Notes: generated by a model from the sequence alone, not told the origin. A stretch of DNA of 16,244 bases from Saccoglossus kowalevskii (GCF_000003605.2 NW_003121720.1:1-16244); one strand, 5' to 3'; shown: positions 1-10,877, numbered from the stretch's first letter. A program made the numbers and translations.

Positions 1-720
1 CATATTGCACTATTCGTGTGTTGTCAATATTGAAGTATACACTATTGCTGTATTCGTGTGTTGTCACTATTGCAGTATACACTATTGCAGTATACGCTAT
101 TAAAATATTCGTATGTTGTCACTATTGCAGTATACGCTATTGCAATATTCATGCGTTGTCACTATTGCAGTATACGCTATTGCAATATTCGTGTATTGTC
201 ACTATTGCAGTATACGCTATTGCAATATTCATGTGTTGTTATTATTGCAGTATACACTATTACAATATTCGTGTTTTGTTACTATTGCAGTATACACTAT
301 TGCAATATCCATGTGTTGTTATTATTGCAGTATACACTATTGCAATATCCATGTGTTGTTACTATTGCAGTATACACTATTGCAATATCCATGTGTTGTT
401 ACTATTGCAGTATACACTATTGCAATATATATGTGTTGTTACTATTGCAGTATACACTATTGCAATATCCATGTGTTGTTACTATTGCAGTATACACTAT
501 TGCAATATCCATGTGTTGTTACTATTGCAGTATACATTATTGCAATATATATGGGTTGTTACTATTGCAGTATACACTATTTCAATATCCATGTTTTGTT
601 ACTATTGCAGTATACGCTATTACAATATTCGTATGTTGTCACTATTGCAGTATACGGTATTGCAATATTCATGCGTTGTCACTATTGCAGTACACGCTAT
701 TGCAATATTCGTGTGTTATC
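1..720. repeat. Block repeated at about 1445-2164 (offset 1444 bp)
   Basis: The order of variant units from the 55-bp unit at 66-120 to the unit at 641-680 matches 1510-2124 unit for unit. Shared markers are the AAA variant at 99-104, the GTATTGTC unit at 161-200, ATTATTG starts at 241 and 321, TATATG units at 401 and 521, and the TTTCAATAT unit at 561-600. Only scattered substitutions separate them; identity fades after about 700. A third partial copy runs from about 4224. The first 25 bases are a truncated module b, so the array continues to the left of the window. Confidence 0.85.
26..120. repeat. 95-bp composite: GCTGT unit plus 55-bp a-a-b unit
   Basis: A 40-bp unit starting AATATTG and carrying GCTGTATTCG in place of GCAATATTCG (26-65) is followed by a 55-bp unit in which module a occurs twice (66-80 and 81-95) before module b (96-120). 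This pairing recurs eight more times in the window and looks like an amplified founder rearrangement. This copy has GAAG for GCAG in its first module. Confidence 0.9.
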
Positions 721-920
721 ACTATTGCAGTACACGCTATTGCAATATTCGTGTGTTGTCACTATAGCAGTATACACTATTGCAATGTTCGTGTGTTGTC
801 ACTAATGCAGTATCCGCTATTGCAATATTCGTGTGTTATCACTATTGCAGTATACGCTATTGCAATATTTGTGTGTTGTCTTTGTTGCAGTATACGCTAT
901 TGCAATATTTGTGTGTTGTC

Positions 921-1014
921 AATATTGCAGTATACACTATTGCTGTATTCGTGTGTTGTCACTATGCAGTATACACTATTGCAGTATACGCTATTACAAT
1001 ATTCGTATGTTGTC
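921..1014. repeat. 95-bp composite, one base short
   Basis: The GCTGT unit (921-960) is followed by an a-a-b unit of 54 bp (961-1014). The first module a reads ACTATGCAG, with one T lost from ATTG. The copy at 3699-3793 is intact, so the deletion postdates the duplication. Confidence 0.9.
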
Positions 1015-1094
1015 ACTATTGCATTATACGCTATTGCAATATTCATGCGTTGTCACTATTGCAGTATACGTTATTGCAATATTCGTGTGTTGTC

Positions 1095-1189
1095 AATATT
1101 GCAGTATACACTATTGCTGTATTCGTGTGTTGTCATTATTGCAGTATACACTATTGCAGTATACGCTATTGCAATATTCGTGTGTTGTT
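1095..1189. repeat. 95-bp composite
   Basis: GCTGT unit at 1095-1134, then module a twice (1135-1149, starting ATTATTG, and 1150-1164) and a module b ending GTT (1165-1189). Identical arrangement at 3874-3968 and 9383-9477. Confidence 0.9.
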
Positions 1190-1469
1190 ACTATTGCAGT
1201 ATACACTATTGCAATATTCGTGTGTTGTCACTATAGCAGTATACACTATTGCAATATTCGTGTGTTGTCACTAATGCAGTACACGCTATTGCAATATTCG
1301 TGTGTTGTCAATATTGCAGTACACGCTATTGCAATATTCGTGTGTTATCACTATTGCAATATACGGTATTGCAATATTCGTGTGTTGTCTTTGTTGCAGT
1401 ATACGGTATTGCAATATACGTGTGTTGTCAATATTGCAGTACACGCTATTGCAATATTCGTGTGTTGTC

Positions 1470-1564
1470 AATATTGCAGTATACACTATTGCTCTATTCG
1501 TGTGTTGTCACTATTGCACTATACACTATTGCAGTATACGCTATTAAAATATTCGTATGTTGTC
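1470..1564. repeat. 95-bp composite with GCTCT variant
   Basis: Same arrangement as 26-120, including the ATTAAAATATTCG module b at 1540-1564. It differs by GCTCT in the first unit and GCACTATAC in the first module a. Confidence 0.9.
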
Positions 1565-2244
1565 ACTATTGCAGTATACGCTATTGCAATATTCATGCGT
1601 TGTCACTATTGCAGTATACGCTATTGCAATATTCGTGTATTGTCACTATTGCAGTATACGCTATTGCAATATTCATGTGTTGTTATTATTGCAGTATACA
1701 CTATTACAATATTCGTGTTTTGTTACTATTGCAGTATACACTATTGCAATATCCATGTGTTGTTATTATTGCAGTATACACTATTGCAATATCCATGTGT
1801 TGTTACTATTGCAGTATACACTATTGCAATATCCATGTGTTGTTACTATTGCAGTATACACTATTGCAATATATATGTGTTGTTACTATTGCAGTATACA
1901 CTATTGCAATATCCATGTGTTGTTACTATTGCAGTATACACTATTGCAATATCCATGTGTTGTTACTATTGCAGTATACATTATTGCAATATATATGTGT
2001 TGTTACTATTGCAGTATACACTATTTCAATATCCATGTTTTGTTACTATTGCAGTATACGCTATTACAATATTCGTATGTTGTCACTATTGCAGTATACG
2101 GTATTGCAATATCCATGCGTTGTCACTATTGCAGTATACGCTATTGCAATATTCGTGTGTTGTCACTATTGCAGTATACGCTATTGCAATATTCATGTGT
2201 TGTTATTATTGCAGTATACACTATTACAATATTCGTGTTTTGTT

Positions 2245-2724
2245 ACTATTGCAGTATCCGCTATTGCATTATCTATGTGTTGTTACTATTGCAGTACACG
2301 CTATTGCAATATCCATGTGTTGTTACTATTGCAGTATACAATATTAAAATATTCGTGTTTTGTTACTATTGCAGTATACACTATTGCAATATCCATGTGT
2401 TGTTACTATTGCAGTATACACTATTGCAATATCCATGTGTTGTTACTATTGCAGTATACACTATTGCAATATCCATGTGTTGTTACTATTGCAGTATACA
2501 CTATTGCAATACCCATGTGTTGTTAGTATTGCAGTATAAGCTATTGCAATATCCATGTGTTGTTACTATTGCAGTATACACTATTTCAATATCCATGTTT
2601 TGTTACTATTGCAGTATACGCTATTGCAATATTCTAGTGTTGTTACTATAGCAGTATACACTATTACAATATTCGTGTTTTGTTACTATTGCAGTATACA
2701 CTATTGCAATATCCATGTGTTGTT
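2245..2724. repeat. 480-bp block shared with 11678-12157
   Basis: Twelve units in the same order as 11678-12157, 9,433 bp away. The ordered markers are TATCCGC with GCATTATCT, TACACGC, ATTAAAATATTCGTGTTTTG, three CCATG units, CAATACCCATG, AGTATTG with TATAAGC, TTTCAATAT, TTCTAGTG, and ACTATAGCAG with ATTACAATAT. I count three substitutions (in the 2325, 2365 and 2645 units). A shorter relative of its right half lies at 11158-11357. Confidence 0.9.
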
Positions 2725-2763
2725 ACTATTGCAGTATACACTATGCAATATCCATGTGTTGTT
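2725..2763. repeat. 39-bp unit (one T deleted)
   Basis: The second core reads CACTATGCAATAT and not CACTATTGCAATAT. This shifts the register of all downstream units by one base. The corresponding unit at 12158 in the duplicated block is full length. Confidence 0.9.
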
Positions 2764-2898
2764 ACTATTGCAGTATACACTATTGCAATATTCGTGTGTT
2801 GTCAATATTGCAGTATACACTATTGCTGTATTCGTGTGTTGTCACTATTGCAGTATACACTATTGCAGTATACGCTATTGCAATATTCGTGTGTTGTT
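2764..2898. repeat. Island of TTCG/GTC units with a 55-bp unit, shared with 9343-9477
   Basis: A TTCG/GTC unit, the GCTGT unit (2804-2843) and an a-a-b 55-bp unit (2844-2898) sit between CCATG-type stretches. The same 135-bp series occurs at 9343-9477, 6,579 bp away, with no differences I can find. Confidence 0.88.
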
Positions 2899-3378
2899 AC
2901 TATTGCAGTATACACAATTGCAATATCCATGTGTTGTTACTATTGCAGTATACACTATTGCAAAATCCATGTGTTGTTACTATTGCAGTATACACTATTG
3001 CAATATATATGTGTTGTTACTATTGCAGTATACACTATTGCAATATCCATGTGTTGTTACTATTGCAGTATACACTATTGCAATATCCATTTGTTGTTAC
3101 TATTGCAGTATACACTATTGCAATATCCATGTATTGTTACTATTGCAGTATACACTATTGCATTATCCATGTGTTGTTAGTATTGCAGTATAAGCTATTG
3201 CAATATACATGTGTTGTTACTATGGCAGTATACACTATTGCAATATATATGTGTTGTTACTATTGCAGTATACACTATTGCAATATCCATGAGTTGTTAC
3301 TATTGCAGTATACACTATTGCAATATCCATGTGTTGTTACTATTGCAGTATACACTATTGCAATATCCATGTGTTGTT
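2899..3378. repeat. 480-bp block shared with 15503-15982
   Basis: Twelve CCATG-type units carry the same rare variants in the same order as 15503-15982: GCAAAATCC, TATATG, CCATTTG, CCATGTATTG, AGTATTG with TATAAGC and TACATG, ACTATGGCAG with TATATG, and CCATGAGTTG. Only about three substitutions differ (ACAATTG at 2899, GCATTATCC at 3139, and TATATAC in the far copy near 15903). The two copies are 12,604 bp apart, the longest-range duplication I found in the window. Confidence 0.92.
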
Positions 3379-3418
3379 ACTATTGCAGTATATACTAATG
3401 CAATATTCGTGTGTAGTT

Positions 3419-3738
3419 ACTATTGCAGTATCCGCTATTGCAATATCTATGTGTTGTTACTATTGCAGTACACGCTATTGCAATATCCATGTGTTGTTAC
3501 TATTGCAGTACACGCTATTGCAATATTCGTGTGTTGTCACTATAGCAGTATACACTATTGCAATGTTCGTGTGTTGTCACTAATGCAGTACACGCTATTG
3601 CAATATTCGTGTGTTATCACTATTGCAGTATACGCTATTGCAATATTCGTGTGTTGTCTTTGTTGCAGTATACGCTATTGCAATATTTGTGTGTTGTCAA
3701 TATTGCAGTATACACTATTGCTGTATTCGTGTGTTGTC
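3419..3738. repeat. 320-bp marker block, copy 1 (copies at 5464-5783 and 14862-15181)
   Basis: Eight units in fixed order: TATCCGC with TCTATG; TACACGC with CCATG; TACACGC with TTCG/GTC; ACTATAGCAG with CAATGTTCG; ACTAATGCAG ending ATC; a TTCG/GTC unit; TTTGTTGCAG with TTTGTG; AATATTG with GCTGT. I find no difference from 14862-15181 and two from 5464-5783 (CAGCATAC and TTTGTGGCAG). It overlaps the start of the 3499-4783 block. Confidence 0.92.
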
Positions 3739-3793
3739 ACTATTGCAGTATACACTATTGCAGTATACGCTATTACAATATTCGTATGTTGTC
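3699..3793. repeat. 95-bp composite
   Basis: GCTGT unit (3699-3738) followed by an intact a-a-b unit with ATTACAATATTCGTATG in module b (3739-3793). It corresponds to 921-1014, which has lost one base. Confidence 0.9.
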
Positions 3794-3873
3794 ACTATTG
3801 CAGTATACGCTATTGCAATATTCATGCGTTGTCACTATTGCAGTATACGTTATTGCAATATTCGTGTGTTGTC

Positions 3874-3968
3874 AATATTGCAGTATACACTATTGCTGTA
3901 TTCGTGTGTTGTCATTATTGCAGTATACACTATTGCAGTATACGCTATTGCAATATTCGTGTGTTGTT
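3874..3968. repeat. 95-bp composite
   Basis: GCTGT unit followed by an a-a-b unit that starts ATTATTG and ends GTT. Same as 1095-1189. Confidence 0.9.
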
Positions 3969-4248
3969 ACTATTGCAGTATACACTATTGCAATATTCGT
4001 GTGTTGTCACTATAGCAGTATACACTATTGCAATATTCGTGTGTTGTCACTAATGCAGTACACGCTATTGCAATATTCGTGTGTTGTCAATATTGCAGTA
4101 CACGCTATTGCAATATTCGTGTGTTATCACTATTGCAGTATACGGTATTGCAATATTCGTGTGTTGTCTTTGTTGCAGTATACGGTATTGCAATATACGT
4201 GTGTTGTCAATATTGCAGTACACGCTATTGCAATATTCGTGTGTTGTC

Positions 4249-4343
4249 AATATTGCAGTATACACTATTGCTGTATTCGTGTGTTGTCACTATTGCAGTA
4301 TACACTATTGCAGTATACGCTATTAAAATATTCGTATGTTGTC
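4249..4343. repeat. 95-bp composite
   Basis: GCTGT unit followed by the a-a-b unit with ATTAAAATATTCGTATG (4289-4343), matching 1470-1564 and 26-120. Here both GCTGT and GCAGTATAC are intact. Confidence 0.9.
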
Positions 4344-4783
4344 ACTATTGCAGTATACGCTATTGCAATATTCATGCGTTGTCACTATTGCAGTATACGC
4401 TATTGCAATATTCGTGTATTGTCACTATTGCAGTATACGCTATTGCAATATTCATGTGTTGTTATTATTGCAGTATACACTATTACAATATTCGTGTTTT
4501 GTTACTATTGCAGTATACACTATTGCAATATCCATGTGTTGTTATTATTGCAGTATACACTATTGCAATATCCATGTGTTGTTACTATTGCAGTATACAC
4601 TATTGCAATATCCATGTGTTGTTACTATTGCAGTATACACTATTGCAATATATATGTGTTGTTACTATTGCAGTATACACTATTGCAATATCCATGTGTT
4701 GTTACTTTTGCAGTATACACTATTGCAATATCCATGTGTTGTTACTATTGCAGTATACACTATTGCAATATATATGTGTTGTT

Positions 4784-5463
4784 ACTATTGCAGTATACAC
4801 TATTGCAATATCCATGTGTTGTTACTATTGCAGTATACACTATTGCAATATCCATGTGTTGTTACTATTGCAGTATACGCTATTGCAATATTCGTGTGTT
4901 GTCACTATTGCAGTATACGCTATTGCAATATTCATGTGTTGTTATTATTGCAGTATACACTATTACAATATTCGTGTTTTGTTACTATTGCAGTATACAC
5001 TATTGCAATATCCATGTGTTGTTACTATTGCAGTATACACTATTGCAATATCCATGTGTTGTTACTATTGCAGTATACACTATTGCAATATATATGTGTT
5101 GTTACTATTGCAGTATACACTATTGCAATATCCATGTGTTGTTACTATTGCAGTATACACTATTGCAATATCCATGTGTTGTTACTATTGCAGTATACAC
5201 TATTGCAATATCCATGTGTTGTTACTATTGCAGTATATACTAATGCAATATTCGTGAGTTGTTACTATTGCAGTATACACTATTGCAATATTCGTGTGTT
5301 GTTACTATTGCAGTATCCGCTATTGCAATATCTATGTGTTGTTACTATTGCAGTACAAGCTATTGCAATATCCATGTGTTGTTACTATTGCAGTACACGC
5401 TATTGCAATATCCATGTGTTGTTACTATTACAGTATACACTATTGCAATATCTATGTGTTGTT
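4784..5463. repeat. CCATG-type stretch with mixed short blocks
   Basis: Mostly CCATG/GTT units. Units 4864-4983 repeat the series at 2125-2244 (TTCG/GTC, TTCATG, then ATTATTG with ATTACAATATTCGTGTTTTG). The unit at 5224-5263 carries TATATACTAATG and CGTGAGTTG, also seen at 7265, 8543 and 14462. Units 5264-5423 match 11478-11637 (TTCG/GTT, TATCCGC, TACAAGC, TACACGC). Nothing here departs from the tandem array. Confidence 0.85.
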
Positions 5464-5783
5464 ACTATTGCAGTATCCGCTATTGCAATATCTATGTGTT
5501 GTTACTATTGCAGTACACGCTATTGCAATATCCATGTGTTGTTACTATTGCAGTACACGCTATTGCAATATTCGTGTGTTGTCACTATAGCAGCATACAC
5601 TATTGCAATGTTCGTGTGTTGTCACTAATGCAGTACACGCTATTGCAATATTCGTGTGTTATCACTATTGCAGTATACGCTATTGCAATATTCGTGTGTT
5701 GTCTTTGTGGCAGTATACGCTATTGCAATATTTGTGTGTTGTCAATATTGCAGTATACACTATTGCTGTATTCGTGTGTTGTC
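5464..5783. repeat. 320-bp marker block, copy 2
   Basis: Matches 3419-3738 with two substitutions. After the GCTGT unit at 5744-5783 there is a plain 40-bp CCATG unit and not the 55-bp unit. The copy at 14862-15181 has the same switch, so these two share a junction that the 3419 copy lacks. Confidence 0.9.
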
Positions 5784-6064
5784 ACTATTGCAGTATACAC
5801 TATTGCAATATCCATGTGTTGTTACTATTGCAGTATACACTATTGCAATATTCGTGTGTTGCTACTATTGCAGTATACACTATTGCAATATCCATGTGTT
5901 GTTACTATTGCAGTATACACTATTGCAATATTCGTGTGTTGCTACTATTGCAGTATACACTATTTCAATATCCATGTTTTGTTACTATTTGCAGTATACG
6001 CTATTGCAATATTCATGTGTTGTTACTATTGCAGTATACACTATTACAATATTCGAGTTTTGTT
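5784..6064. repeat. Seven-unit block with TTGCTACT ends, related to 7943-8222, 12423-12702 and 15182-15462
   Basis: Units ending GCT (before 5864 and 5944) alternate with CCATG units, followed by TTTCAATATCCATGTTTTG, TATACGC with TTCATG, and ATTACAATATTCG with TTTTG. The same order occurs at 7943-8222 and 15182-15462; 12423-12702 is a more altered version with an extra TTCTAGTG unit. Confidence 0.85.
5984..6024. repeat. 41-bp unit (one T inserted)
   Basis: Module a begins ACTATTTGCAG, one T more than usual. The related block near 15342 also has a +1 unit, but at a different place. Confidence 0.9.
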
Positions 6065-7904
6065 ACTATTGCAGTATACACTATTGCAATATCCATGTGT
6101 TGTTACTATTGCAGTATACACTATTGCAATATCCATGTGTTGTTACTATTGCAGTATACACTATTGCAATATCCATGTGTTGTTACTATTGCAGTACACG
6201 CTATTGCAATATCCATGTGTTGTTACTATTGTAGTATACACTATTGCAATATCCATGTGTTGTTACTATTGCAGTATACGCTATTGAAATATCCATGTGT
6301 TGTTACTATTGCAGTATACACAATTGCAATATCTATGTGTTGTTACTATTGCAGTATACACTATTGCAATATCCATGTGTTATTACTACTGTAGTATACA
6401 CTATTGCAATATCCATGTGTTGTTACTATTGCAGTATACACTATTGCAATATCTATGTGTTGTTACTATTGCAGTATACACTATTGCAATATCCATGTGT
6501 TGTTACTATTGCAGTATACACTATTGCAATATCCATGTGTTGTTAGTATTGCAGTATAATCTATTGCAATATTCTTGTGTTGTTACTATTGCAGTATACG
6601 CTATTGCAATATCCATGTGTTGTTACTATTGTAGTATACACTATTGCAATATCCTTATGTTGTTACTATTGCAGTACACACTATTGCAATATTTGTGTGT
6701 TGTTACTATTGCAGTATACACTATTGCAATATCCATGTGTTGTTAGTATTGCAGTATAATCTATTGCAATATTCTTGTGTTGTTACTATTGCAGTATACG
6801 CTATTGCAATATCCATGTGTTGTTACTATTGCAGTATACACTATTGCAATATCTATGTGTTGTTACTATTGCAGTATACACTATTGCAATATCCATGTGT
6901 TATTACTACTGTAGTATACACTATTGCAATATCCATGTGTTGTTACTATTGCAGTATACACTATTGCAATATCCATGTGTTGTTACTATTGCAGTATACA
7001 CTATTGCAATATCCATGTGTTGTTACTATTGCAGTATACACTATTGCAATATCCATGTGTTGTTAGTATTGCAGTATAAGCTATTGCAATATCCATGTGT
7101 TGTTACTATTTCAGTATACACTATTGCAATATCCATGTGTTGTTACTATTGCAGTATACACTATTGCAATATATATGTGTTGTTACTATTGTAGTATACA
7201 CTATTGCAATATCCACGTGTTGTTACTATTGCAGTATACACTATTGCAATATCAATGTGTTGTTACTATTGCAGTATATACTAATGCAATATTCGTGAGT
7301 TGTTACTATTGCAGTATACACTATTGCAATATCCATGTGTTGTTACTATTGCAGTACACGCTATTGCAATATCCATGTGTTGTTACTATTGTAGTATACA
7401 CTATTGCAATACCTATGTGTTGTTACTATTGCAGTATACGCTATTGCAATATCCTTGTGTTGTTACTATTGCAGTATACACTATTGCAATATTCATGTGT
7501 TGTTACTATTGCAGTATACGCTATTGCAATATCCATGTGTTATTACTATTGCAGTATATGCTATTGCAATATCCATGTGTTGCTACTATTGCAGTATACA
7601 CTATTGCAATATCTATGTGTTGTTACTATTGCAGTATACACTATTGCAATATCCATGTGTTGTTACTACTGTAGTATACACTATTGCAATATATATGTGT
7701 TGTTACTATTGCAGTATACACTATTGCAATATCCATGTGTTGTTACTATTGCAGTATACACTATTGCAATATCCATGTGTTGTTACTATTGCAGTATACA
7801 CTATTGCAATATCCATGTGTTGTTACTATTGCAGTATACACTATTGCAATATCCATGTGTTGTTAGTATTGCAGTATAAGCTATTGCAATATCCATGTGT
7901 TGTT
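6025..7904. repeat. Uniform CCATG-type stretch, 47 units of exactly 40 bp
   Basis: This 1,880-bp run has no length change and no GTC-ended unit. Local duplications are visible: 6305-6544 matches 6825-7064 (13-unit, 520-bp spacing, two substitutions, sharing TTATTACTACTGTAG at 6385 and 6905), and 6505-6624 matches 6705-6824 (200-bp spacing, no difference seen). AGTATTG units with a TATAAGC or TATAATC variant recur at 6545, 6745, 7065 and 7865. The latter variants create stop codons and explain where open frames end. Confidence 0.88.
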
Positions 7905-7942
7905 ACTATTGCAGTATACACTATTGCAATATATGTGTTGTT
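7905..7942. repeat. 38-bp unit (two bases deleted)
   Basis: Module b reads GCAATATATGTG where TATATG-type units have GCAATATATATGTG, consistent with loss of one AT dinucleotide. Confidence 0.9.
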
Positions 7943-8942
7943 ACTATTGCAGTATACACTATTGCAATATCCATGTGTTGTTACTATTGCAGTATACACT
8001 ATTGCAATATTCGTGTGTTGCTACTATTGCAGTATACACTATTGCAATATCCATGTGTTGTTACTATTGCAGTATACACTATTGCAATATTCGTGTGTTG
8101 CTACTATTGCAGTATACACTATTTCAATATCCATGTTTTGTTACTATTGCAGTATACGCTATTGCAATATTCATGTGTTGTTACTATTGCAGTATACACT
8201 ATTACAATATTCGTGTTTTGTTTCTATTGCAGTATACACTATTGCAATATGCATGTGTTGTTACTATTGCAGTATACACTATTGCAATATCCATGTGTTG
8301 TTACTATTGCAGTATTCACTATTGCAATATCCATGTGTTGTTACTATTGCAGTATACACTATTGCAATATATATGTGTTGTTACTATTGTAGTATACACT
8401 ATTGCAATATCCACGTGTTGTTACTATTGCTGTATACACTATTGCAATATCCATGTGTTGTTACTATTGCAGTATACACTATTGCAATATATATGTGTTG
8501 TTACTATTGCAGTATACACTATTGCAATATCAATGTGTTGTTACTATTGCAGTATATACTAATGCAATATTCGTGAGTTGTTACTATTGCAGTATACACT
8601 ATTGCAATATCCATGTATTGTTACTTTTGCAGTACACGCTATTGCAATATCCATGTGTTGTTACTATTGTAGTATACACTATTGCAATATTCATGTGTTG
8701 TTACTATTGCAGTATACGCTATTGCAATATCCATGTGTTGTTACTATTGCAGTATACACTATTGCAATATTCGTGTGTTGTTACTATTGCAGTATCCGCT
8801 ATTGCAATATCTATGTGTTGTTACTATTGCAGTACACGCTATTGCAATATCCATGTGTTGTTACTATTGCAGTACACGCTATTGCAATATCCATGTGTTG
8901 TTACTATTGCAGTATACACTATTGAAATATTCGTGTGTTGTT
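7943..8942. repeat. CCATG-type stretch with TTGCTACT block
   Basis: Starts with the seven-unit block described at 5784. Units 8503-8662 (CAATATCAATG, then TATATACTAATG with CGTGAGTTG) repeat 7225-7384, and the rare CCACGTG variant is at both 7185-7224 and 8383-8422. Units 8743-8902 alternate TTCG/GTT, TATCCGC and TACACGC types. No gene or non-array sequence is present. Confidence 0.85.
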
Positions 8943-9342
8943 ACTGTTGCAGTATCCGCTATTGCAATATCTATGCGTTGTTACTATTGCAGTACACGCT
9001 ATTGCAATATCCCTGTGTTGTTACTATTGCAGTACACGCTATTGCAATATTCGTGTGTTGTCACTATAGCAGTATACACTATTGCAATGTTCGTGTGTTG
9101 TCACTAATGCAGTACACGCTATTGCAATATTCGTGTGTTATCACTATTGCAGTATACGGTATTGCAATATTCGTGTGTTGTTACCATTGCAGTATGCACT
9201 ATTGCAATATCCATGTGAAGTTACTATTGCAGTATACACTATTGCAATATCTATGTGTTGTTACTATTGCAGTATACGCTATTGCAATATGCATGTGTTG
9301 TTACCTTTGAAGTATGCACTATTGCAATATCCATGTGTTGTT
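8943..9342. repeat. Marker block followed by an unusually diverged patch
   Basis: Units 8943-9142 follow the first five units of the 3419-3738 order (TATCCGC, TACACGC, TACACGC, CAATGTTCG, ACTAATG ending ATC), with extra substitutions such as ACTGTTG and CCCTGTG. Units 9183-9342 then carry rare changes: ACCATTGCAGTATGC, CATGTGAAG, GCATGTG, and ACCTTTGAAGTATGC. A related pair (GCATGTG then ACCTTTG) is at 13223-13302. Confidence 0.82.
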
Positions 9343-9382
9343 ACTATTGCAGTATACACTATTGCAATATTCGTGTGTTGTC

Positions 9383-9717
9383 AATATTGCAGTATACACT
9401 ATTGCTGTATTCGTGTGTTGTCACTATTGCAGTATACACTATTGCAGTATACGCTATTGCAATATTCGTGTGTTGTTACTATTGCAGTATACACTATTGC
9501 AATATTCGTGTGTTGTCACTATAGCAGTATACACTATTGCAATATTCGTGTGTTGTCACTAATGCAGTACACGCTATTGCAATATTCGTGTGTTGTCAAT
9601 ATTGCAGTAATCGCTATTGCAATATTCGTGTGTTATCACTATTGCAGTATACGGTATTGCAATATTCGTGTGTTGTCTTTGTTGCAGTATACGGTATTGC
9701 AATATTCGTGTGTTGTC
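9383..9717. repeat. Third, partial copy of the higher-order repeat (matches 1095-1429 and 3874-4208)
   Basis: The order GCTGT, 55-bp unit ending GTT (9423-9477), TTCG/GTC, ACTATAGCAG, ACTAATG, AATATTG ending ATC, TATACGG, TTTGTTGCAG with TATACGG is the same as in the other two copies. The unit at 9598 has TAATCGC for TACACGC, and the TTTGTTG unit has TTCGTG where the others have TACGTG. Confidence 0.9.
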
Positions 9718-9757
9718 AATATTGCAGTACACGCTATTACAATATACGTATGTTGTC
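9718..9757. repeat. Hybrid unit at a probable recombination junction
   Basis: The left module (AATATTGCAGTACAC) is like that of the 1430 and 4209 units, but the right module (ATTACAATATACGTATG) is like those at 990-1014 and 3769-3793. The next unit (9758, TTCATGCG) is the one that normally follows the 55-bp unit. This fits a deletion between two misaligned copies. Confidence 0.7.
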
Positions 9758-10757
9758 ACTATTGCAGCATACGCTATTGCAATATTCATGCGTTGTCACT
9801 ATTGCAGTATACGCTATTGCAATATTCGTGTGTTGTCACTATTGCAGTATACACTATTGCAATATGCATGTGTTGTTACTATTGCAGTACACACTATTGC
9901 AATATTCGTGTGTTGTTTCTATTGCAGTATACACTATTGCAATATTCGTGTTTTGTTACTATTGCAGTATACACTATTGCAATATCCATGTGTTGCTACT
10001 ATTGCAGTATACACTACTGCCATATCCATGTGTTGTTACTATTGCAGTATACGCTATTGCAATATCCATGTGTTGTTACTATTGCAGTATACACTATTGC
10101 AATATCTATGTGTTGTTACTATTGCAGTATACACTATTGCAATATCCATGTGTTGTTACTATTGCAGTATACGCTATTGCAATATCCATGTGTTGCTACT
10201 ATTGCAGTATACACTATTGCAATATCTATGTGTTGTTACTATTGCAGTATACACTATTGCAATATCCATGTGTTGTTACTATTGTAGTATACACTATTGC
10301 AATATCCTTATGTTGTTACTATTTCAGTATAATCTATTGCAATATTCTTGTGTTGTTACTATTGCAGTATACGCTATTGCAATATCCATGTGTTGTTACT
10401 ATTGCAGTATACACTATTGCAATATCTATGTGTTGTTACTATTGCAGTATACACTATTGCAATATCCATGTGTTGTTACTATTGCAGTATACACTATTGC
10501 AATATCCATGTGTTGTTACTATTGCAGTATACACTATTGCAATATCCATGTGTTGTTACTATTGCAGTATACACTATTGCAATATATATGTGTTGTTACT
10601 ATTGCAGTATTCACTATTGCAATATCCATGTGTTGTTACTATTGCAGTATACACTATTGCAATATCCATGTGTTGTTACTATTGCAGTATACACTATTGC
10701 AATATCCATGTGTTGTTACTATTGCAGTATAAGCTATTGCAATATCCATGTGTTGTT

Positions 10758-10798
10758 ACTATTGCAGATATACACTATTGCAATATATATGTGTTGTT
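10758..10798. repeat. 41-bp unit (one A inserted)
   Basis: Module a ends GCAGATATAC, one base longer than the usual GCAGTATAC. Confidence 0.9.
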
Positions 10799-10838
10799 AC
10801 TATTGCAGTATACACTATTTCAATATCCATGTTTTGTT

Positions 10839-10877
10839 ACTATGCAGTATACGCTATTGCAATATTCTAGTGCTGTT
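10839..10877. repeat. 39-bp unit (one T deleted)
   Basis: Module a begins ACTATGCAG. The unit carries the TTCTAGTG variant and also CTGTT at its end. With the +1 unit two places upstream, the net register change is zero. Confidence 0.9.

Larger units (their letters stand above)
601..1644. repeat. Long block of TTCG/GTC-type units
   Basis: Nearly every unit here ends GTC or ATC instead of GTT and has TTCG (or TTCATGCG, TTTG) in place of CCATG; 1135-1189 is the exception with GTT. Four of the nine units with duplicated module a lie in or at the edge of GTC-type blocks in the first 1.6 kb. The block also holds the two most diverged unit types, those starting TTTGTTGCAG (881, 1390) and those starting AATATTG (921, 1095, 1310, 1430, 1470). 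It is the most variable part of the array, while CCATG-type stretches elsewhere are more uniform. Confidence 0.85.
721..2004. repeat. 1.28-kb higher-order repeat, copy 1
   Basis: This block of about 30 units matches 3499-4783 in unit order, including all its odd-length units. By hand comparison I find about nine substitutions and one single-base length difference (54-bp unit at 961-1014 versus 55 bp at 3739-3793) in about 1,284 bases, near 99% identity. Differences include TATCC for TACAC at 801-840, GCATTATAC at 1015-1054, GCAATATAC at 1350-1389, GCTCT at 1470-1509 and GCACTATAC at 1510-1564. Neighbouring 40-bp units differ from one another far more than that, so this is a recent segmental duplication and not chance similarity. 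Confidence 0.92.
3499..4783. repeat. 1.28-kb higher-order repeat, copy 2
   Basis: Second copy of 721-2004, displaced by 2,778 bp before the short unit at 961-1014 and by 2,779 bp after it. It contains four units with duplicated module a (3739, 3914, 4289 here, matching 961, 1135 and 1510, with 2844 just upstream matching none at that place in copy 1 apart from 66). It ends where 4784 continues with plain CCATG units while copy 1 continues with a TTTCAATAT unit at 2005. Confidence 0.92.

Noticed and set aside
1286-1486. Minus-strand frames of 66-71 codons (also 4065-4265 and 9574-9789)
   Set aside because: They occur where variants such as GGTATTG remove the usual minus-strand TAG, all in copies of one duplicated block, and have no recognisable product.
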